The notes beneath the pieces were generated by a model that saw only the letters and a list, made by a program, of their open reading frames with translations, did no database searches and had not been told where the DNA came from. The position numbers and the translations under genes are program-made. A stretch of 10,914 nt of DNA, taken from contig JAFWCP010000085.1 in NCBI GenBank assembly GCA_017536845.1, forward strand, positions 1 to 10,914, given 5' to 3'. The stretch is from Solobacterium sp. (GTDB lineage Bacteria > Bacillota_I > Bacilli_A > Erysipelotrichales > Erysipelotrichaceae). Shown here piece after piece: positions 8,281 to 10,914 of this stretch; the stretch's first letter is position 1, and each line of letters opens with the position of its first letter.

Positions 8281-9353
8281 TGAAACCGGGCGTAAAAATC
8301 AAACACATCCTGATCGTTATTTTGCTTGCCGGAGGGGGCATCGGCATCTGGCAGGGCTATGAATGGGCGCACCATGACTATCTTGTCAAGGCACAGATCA
8401 GGGAACAGAAGGAAATCCAGAAGGCAAAGGACCTGGCGTATAAAAGGCTGGCAAGGTCACTGTCAGTGGTCTTCAATGACGAAGTGCAGGTGGTTGAATA
8501 CGGCAGTGAATTTGACGAAAGAGTCCTGGTCTTGGAACACAGCGGCACGCTGGAACAGAACACCCATGTGGATACCATGCGCACCGGGAAGCAGACGGTC
8601 AGCTATACCGTCACCGGCACGGAAGACCAATACGGCCAGACTGCCGAAAAGACGTTTGAAAAAACAGTCGTTGTCAAGGATACCCAGATGCCCTGGATTG
8701 ATTTCAAAGAAGACACCATCACCATCCAGGAAGGGACAACTATCACCCGCGGGGCCAATGTCCTTGGCGCCCATGACGCGGTGGACGGGGATCTGGAATA
8801 TACCGTAGACGGCGACGTCGACAGCAGCACCCCCGGTGATTACATCATGCGGGTTACGGCCCATGACCATAACGGCAATACGGCTGTAAGGGAATATCTG
8901 GTCACGGTCAAGGAAAAGCCGAAGCCGAAAATCCCGCCGGCAAGTGCCGGGCCGGCCCCGGATTACATCTATTCCTTCCTGACCGGCACGATGGGCCTCA
9001 ACCGGGCGGCAGCCTGCGGGGTCATGGGCAACCTCTATGCGGAAAGCAGCTTTGACCCGGGCTGTGATGATTCCGGTTATTACGGTCTTGTGCAGTGGGG
9101 CGGCGGCAGAAGAAGCAACCTGATGTCATGGTGTGAGGCCAACGGCTATGCCTACTGGACGACGGAAGGGCAGTGCGCGTTTATGTACCATGAACTGCAG
9201 ACGTCATATTCCGGCTGCCTGAACAATCTCTATGGCGTTGAGGATTCGGCCGACGGGGCTGCGGCAGCCGCCATCATCTTCGTACACCAGTATGAAGGAG
9301 CAGCATCGGAAGGCAACCGGGCAAACCTGGCGGTCGGGTATTACGGCGGCTGA
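8280..9353 (+). CDS. Membrane-anchored cell-wall hydrolase: DUF5011/Ig-like plus phage-tail-lysozyme domain
   Basis: The 357-residue protein has a short basic N-terminus and one hydrophobic segment (about 9-24) with no obvious cleavage site, so it is probably a signal-anchored protein facing outward. A charged helical stretch (35-60) leads to two Ig-like domains. Residues about 62-133 are divergent; 134-211 show the DUF5011 pattern (KDTQMP, DAVDGDLEY, STPGDYIMRVTAHDHNGN). A Pro/Lys/Ala linker (212-227) precedes a C-terminal domain (228-345) of the phage-tail-lysozyme type: CGVMGNLYAESSFDP, then GYYGLVQW. E255 matches the catalytic Glu of that family, known from phi29 gp13. It should cleave peptidoglycan glycan strands during growth or division, which is inferred. 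Five cysteines in this domain (246, 262, 285, 299, 313) could form disulfides. No phage structural genes are nearby, so it looks like a host autolysin. The next Met is residue 100, so this start is required for the anchor. Confidence 0.88.
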   Translation: MKPGVKIKHILIVILLAGGGIGIWQGYEWAHHDYLVKAQIREQKEIQKAKDLAYKRLARSLSVVFNDEVQVVEYGSEFDERVLVLEHSGTLEQNTHVDTMRTGKQTVSYTVTGTEDQYGQTAEKTFEKTVVVKDTQMPWIDFKEDTITIQEGTTITRGANVLGAHDAVDGDLEYTVDGDVDSSTPGDYIMRVTAHDHNGNTAVREYLVTVKEKPKPKIPPASAGPAPDYIYSFLTGTMGLNRAAACGVMGNLYAESSFDPGCDDSGYYGLVQWGGGRRSNLMSWCEANGYAYWTTEGQCAFMYHELQTSYSGCLNNLYGVEDSADGAAAAAIIFVHQYEGAASEGNRANLAVGYYGG

Positions 9354-9356
9354 GGA

Positions 9357-9372
9357 TTTCCTGAACAGGAAA
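9357..9372. other. Near-palindrome between hydrolase and telA genes
   Basis: TTTCCTG (9357-9363) and its reverse complement CAGGAAA (9366-9372) are separated by AA, 4 bases after the hydrolase stop. The loop is too short and there is no T-run, so it does not look like a terminator. It could be an operator half-site pair 33 bases upstream of the telA -10, or chance. Confidence 0.25.
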
Positions 9373-9401
9373 CAAACTTGAATCAAAAATATTACCGTCC
9401 A

Positions 9402-9410
9402 TGATATACT
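9402..9410 (+). promoter_or_regulatory. Extended -10 promoter for telA
   Basis: TGATATACT (9402-9410) reads as an extended -10: TGn followed by TATACT. A TTGAAT lies at 9378-9383, but the 21-base gap is too long for a normal -35, so the extended -10 probably carries recognition. Transcription would start near 9417, leaving a leader of about 25 bases that contains the telA ribosome-binding site. Confidence 0.55.
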
Positions 9411-9442
9411 AATGGGCGTAAAGGAAAAACGAGGAAAAAGTC

Positions 9443-10618
9443 ATGAGTGAATCCAATAACAACACACAAGCACAGGCAATGCCTGAAATCACATTGACAC
9501 TGACGCCGGATGAAGTCGCGGCGGAAAATGAAGCCAAGCTGGCTGAACTGGAAAATAAAAAGGAAGAAGCACCCAAGGATCCGCTGGAAGGCATGATGTT
9601 AAGCGATGCCGAAAAGAAGATGATTGACGACTTCTCCAAGAAGATCGACATCACCGAATCCAACACGGTTCTCCAGTATGGTTCCGCAGCCCAGAAGAAG
9701 GTCACGGATTTCTCCAATACCGCGCTGCAGAATGTCCGCACCAAGGACCTCGGCGAAATCGGCAGCCTGCTGTCCGACCTGGTTGTTGAGCTGAAGGATT
9801 TCGACAACAAGGAAGAAAAGAAGGGCCTTGCCGGACTGTTCTCCAAGGGCAAATCCAAGGTAGAGGATTTCAAGATCCGCTATGACAATGCGGAAGCAAA
9901 TGTCGACAAGATCGCCAATGTCCTGGAAGACCACCAGATCACCCTCCTCAAGGACATCGCCCTGCTCGACCAGCTGTATGAGAGAAACGCGCAGAATACA
10001 AAGGAACTGGCCATGTACATCCTGGCCGGCAAGAGGAAGCTTGCCTCCGTCCGTTCCAATGAACTGCCCGCTGCCATTGCCAAGGCAAAGGCATCCGGCC
10101 TGCCGGAAGACGCCCAGGCTGCCAATGACCTCGAACAGGCATGCGTCCGTTTTGAAAAGAAGCTGTATGACCTGGAACTGACAAGACAGGTATCTGTCCA
10201 GATGGCGCCGCAGATCAGGCTCGTCCAGAACAACGACACCCTGATGACCGAGAAGATCCAGTCCACGCTGGTGAACACCATTCCGCTCTGGAAGTCGCAA
10301 ATGCTTATTGCTCTGGGCATCGCCCATTCAAAAGAGGCGGTCAAGGCTCAGAACGAAGTATCCGAGATGACCAACAAGATGCTGAAGGAGAACGCCGAGA
10401 ACCTGAAGATGGCCACGATCGAGACCGCCAAGGAATCCGAGAGAGGCATCGTCGACATCGAGACGCTCACCGAGACCAACAAGAAGCTCATCGAGACTCT
10501 CGAGGAAGTCAAGCGCATCCAGATCGACGGCAGGGAGAAGAGAGCCGCCGCTCAGCAGGAACTGCGCAGGATCGAGACGGAACTGCAGAAAGAGCTCACC
10601 AACGTCATCAACAAATAA
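9443..10618 (+). CDS. telA: TelA-family protein (toxic anion / tellurite resistance family, YaaN-like)
   Basis: The 391-residue length matches the TelA family. Residues 1-60 are a variable acidic, Lys/Glu-rich start. Conserved helical segments follow: QYGSAAQKKVTDFSN (78-92), GLAGLFSKGKSK (128-139), KIANVLEDHQITLLKDIALLDQLY (156-179), and the signature QMAPQIRLVQNNDTLMTEKIQ (253-272) with IPLWKSQMLIALG (280-292). The tail (295-390) is a long charged helix, probably coiled coil. There is no signal peptide or membrane segment, so it should be cytoplasmic. Family members are linked to tellurite resistance and envelope-stress or antimicrobial tolerance, but the biochemistry is unresolved, so a specific tellurite role is not assured here. 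The start is supported by GAGGA (9431-9435), 7 bases before the ATG. Glu codons switch from 23 GAA / 4 GAG (residues 1-297) to 5 GAA / 13 GAG (298-391), a mosaic sign. Confidence 0.92.
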   Translation: MSESNNNTQAQAMPEITLTLTPDEVAAENEAKLAELENKKEEAPKDPLEGMMLSDAEKKMIDDFSKKIDITESNTVLQYGSAAQKKVTDFSNTALQNVRTKDLGEIGSLLSDLVVELKDFDNKEEKKGLAGLFSKGKSKVEDFKIRYDNAEANVDKIANVLEDHQITLLKDIALLDQLYERNAQNTKELAMYILAGKRKLASVRSNELPAAIAKAKASGLPEDAQAANDLEQACVRFEKKLYDLELTRQVSVQMAPQIRLVQNNDTLMTEKIQSTLVNTIPLWKSQMLIALGIAHSKEAVKAQNEVSEMTNKMLKENAENLKMATIETAKESERGIVDIETLTETNKKLIETLEEVKRIQIDGREKRAAAQQELRRIETELQKELTNVINK

Positions 10619-10626
10619 TGACATAC

Positions 10627-10647
10627 GGGTCCCGCAAGGGACCCTTT
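10627..10647 (+). terminator. Short GCAA-tetraloop hairpin after telA
   Basis: GGGTCCC (10627-10633), loop GCAA (10634-10637) and GGGACCC (10638-10644) form a perfect 7-bp GC-rich stem with a GNRA tetraloop, followed by TTTGAATTAT. The T-tract is only three bases, so termination may be partial. It lies between the telA stop and the Shine-Dalgarno of the next gene and could lower, rather than abolish, read-through. Confidence 0.6.
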
Positions 10648-10672
10648 GAATTATCGGGAAGGAGGATCGAGA

Positions 10673-10914
10673 ATGACGGAAAAGATGCCGCCGATCGTAA
10701 AGATATACGAGGCTTTCAGCGCGATAGCCGACGGAAGAGTAGCGATGGGCGAGGGGCATGCGGAAGTGCTGTCATCGGACCGGACGAAGTCCTATAAGGT
10801 CTTCTGGAAAGGGGATCAGTACTCCTCCGACGACAATGCTAGCCGCTGGCAGGGATATCCCGGATATCCCGTCATCGCGGTGCTGATGCTGCAGGGGAGG
10901 CTGATCTTCAATGA
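10673..10914 (+). CDS. Unrecognised protein, N-terminal 80 residues (truncated by window edge)
   Basis: A strong Shine-Dalgarno AAGGAGG (10659-10665), 7 bases before ATG, supports this gene although it was too short for long-ORF detection. The frame stays open to the last base. The visible part has no signal peptide or membrane helix and begins MTEKMPPIVKIYEAFSAIAD. It continues with a mixed strand/helix pattern and a distinctive segment WQGYPGYPVIAVLMLQGRL near residues 60-78. The aromatic/glycine motif followed by a hydrophobic strand suggests a small folded cytoplasmic protein. I do not recognise the family and assign no function. It follows telA by 54 bases with a weak hairpin between, so it may be partly cotranscribed with telA. 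It uses ATA for 2 of 5 Ile codons, which is rare in the other genes here, matching the composition change that begins in the 3' part of telA. Confidence 0.75.
   Translation, partial: MTEKMPPIVKIYEAFSAIADGRVAMGEGHAEVLSSDRTKSYKVFWKGDQYSSDDNASRWQGYPGYPVIAVLMLQGRLIFN

Noticed and set aside
9357..9372. Terminator after the hydrolase gene
   Set aside because: The arms are separated by only two bases and are followed by CAAACTTG rather than a T-run, so a working intrinsic terminator is unlikely.
8280..10618. Prophage or phage-derived island, suggested by the tail-lysozyme domain
   Set aside because: The lysozyme domain is fused to a membrane anchor and DUF5011, as in host autolysins. No capsid, tail, integrase or attachment sites are nearby.

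Overview
The window carries four complete protein genes and one gene cut by the right edge. All lie on the + strand. Strong Shine-Dalgarno sites, Gram-positive surface-protein domains and a TelA gene point to a Firmicutes (Bacillota) bacterium. The moderate G+C content (about half by eye) and the pairing of a membrane-anchored DUF5011/tail-lysozyme protein with TelA suggest an Erysipelotrichia-like or Lachnospiraceae-like gut or oral commensal. That placement is an inference and cannot be fixed from this window.

Positions 12-7028 encode a 2338-residue secreted protein. It has a signal peptide, a right-handed beta-helix built from GGGI-type coils, and an alpha/beta-hydrolase (class 3 lipase-like) domain with a candidate Ser-Asp-His triad. 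A long train of InlB-like, chitobiase-C-terminal-like and Ig-like stalk modules follows, and then a large C-terminal domain of unknown function. No cell-wall sorting signal is visible. A perfect 13-bp hairpin terminator ends this unit at 7041-7071.

The 7029-7212 gap holds that terminator, a plausible extended -10 promoter, and a leader with a long-range inverted repeat and a possible 17-codon upstream ORF. Next comes a DEDDh 3'-5' exonuclease (7213-8232) with an unassigned C-terminal region.

Positions 8280-9353 encode a membrane-anchored cell-wall hydrolase (N-terminal anchor, Ig-like/DUF5011 domains, phage-tail-lysozyme-type domain). Its start codon sits 8 nt after a perfect TATAAT and has no usable ribosome-binding site, so it looks like a leaderless transcript.

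A TelA-family gene with its own extended -10 promoter lies at 9443-10618, followed by a short GCAA-loop hairpin. A strong Shine-Dalgarno then starts an unrecognised gene that runs off the window. Glutamate codon use switches sharply from GAA to GAG inside telA at about 10334, which suggests a recombination junction or an assembly chimera.

Each gene from 7213 to the end seems to have its own start signal, and the genes share a loose cell-envelope theme rather than one pathway. I see no RNA genes, CRISPR array, insertion sequence or toxin-antitoxin pair. No intergenic stretch exceeds 300 bases. I do not see clear evidence of a new multi-gene system; the most unusual items are the giant lipase-like/beta-helix protein, the leaderless hydrolase gene and the codon switch in telA.
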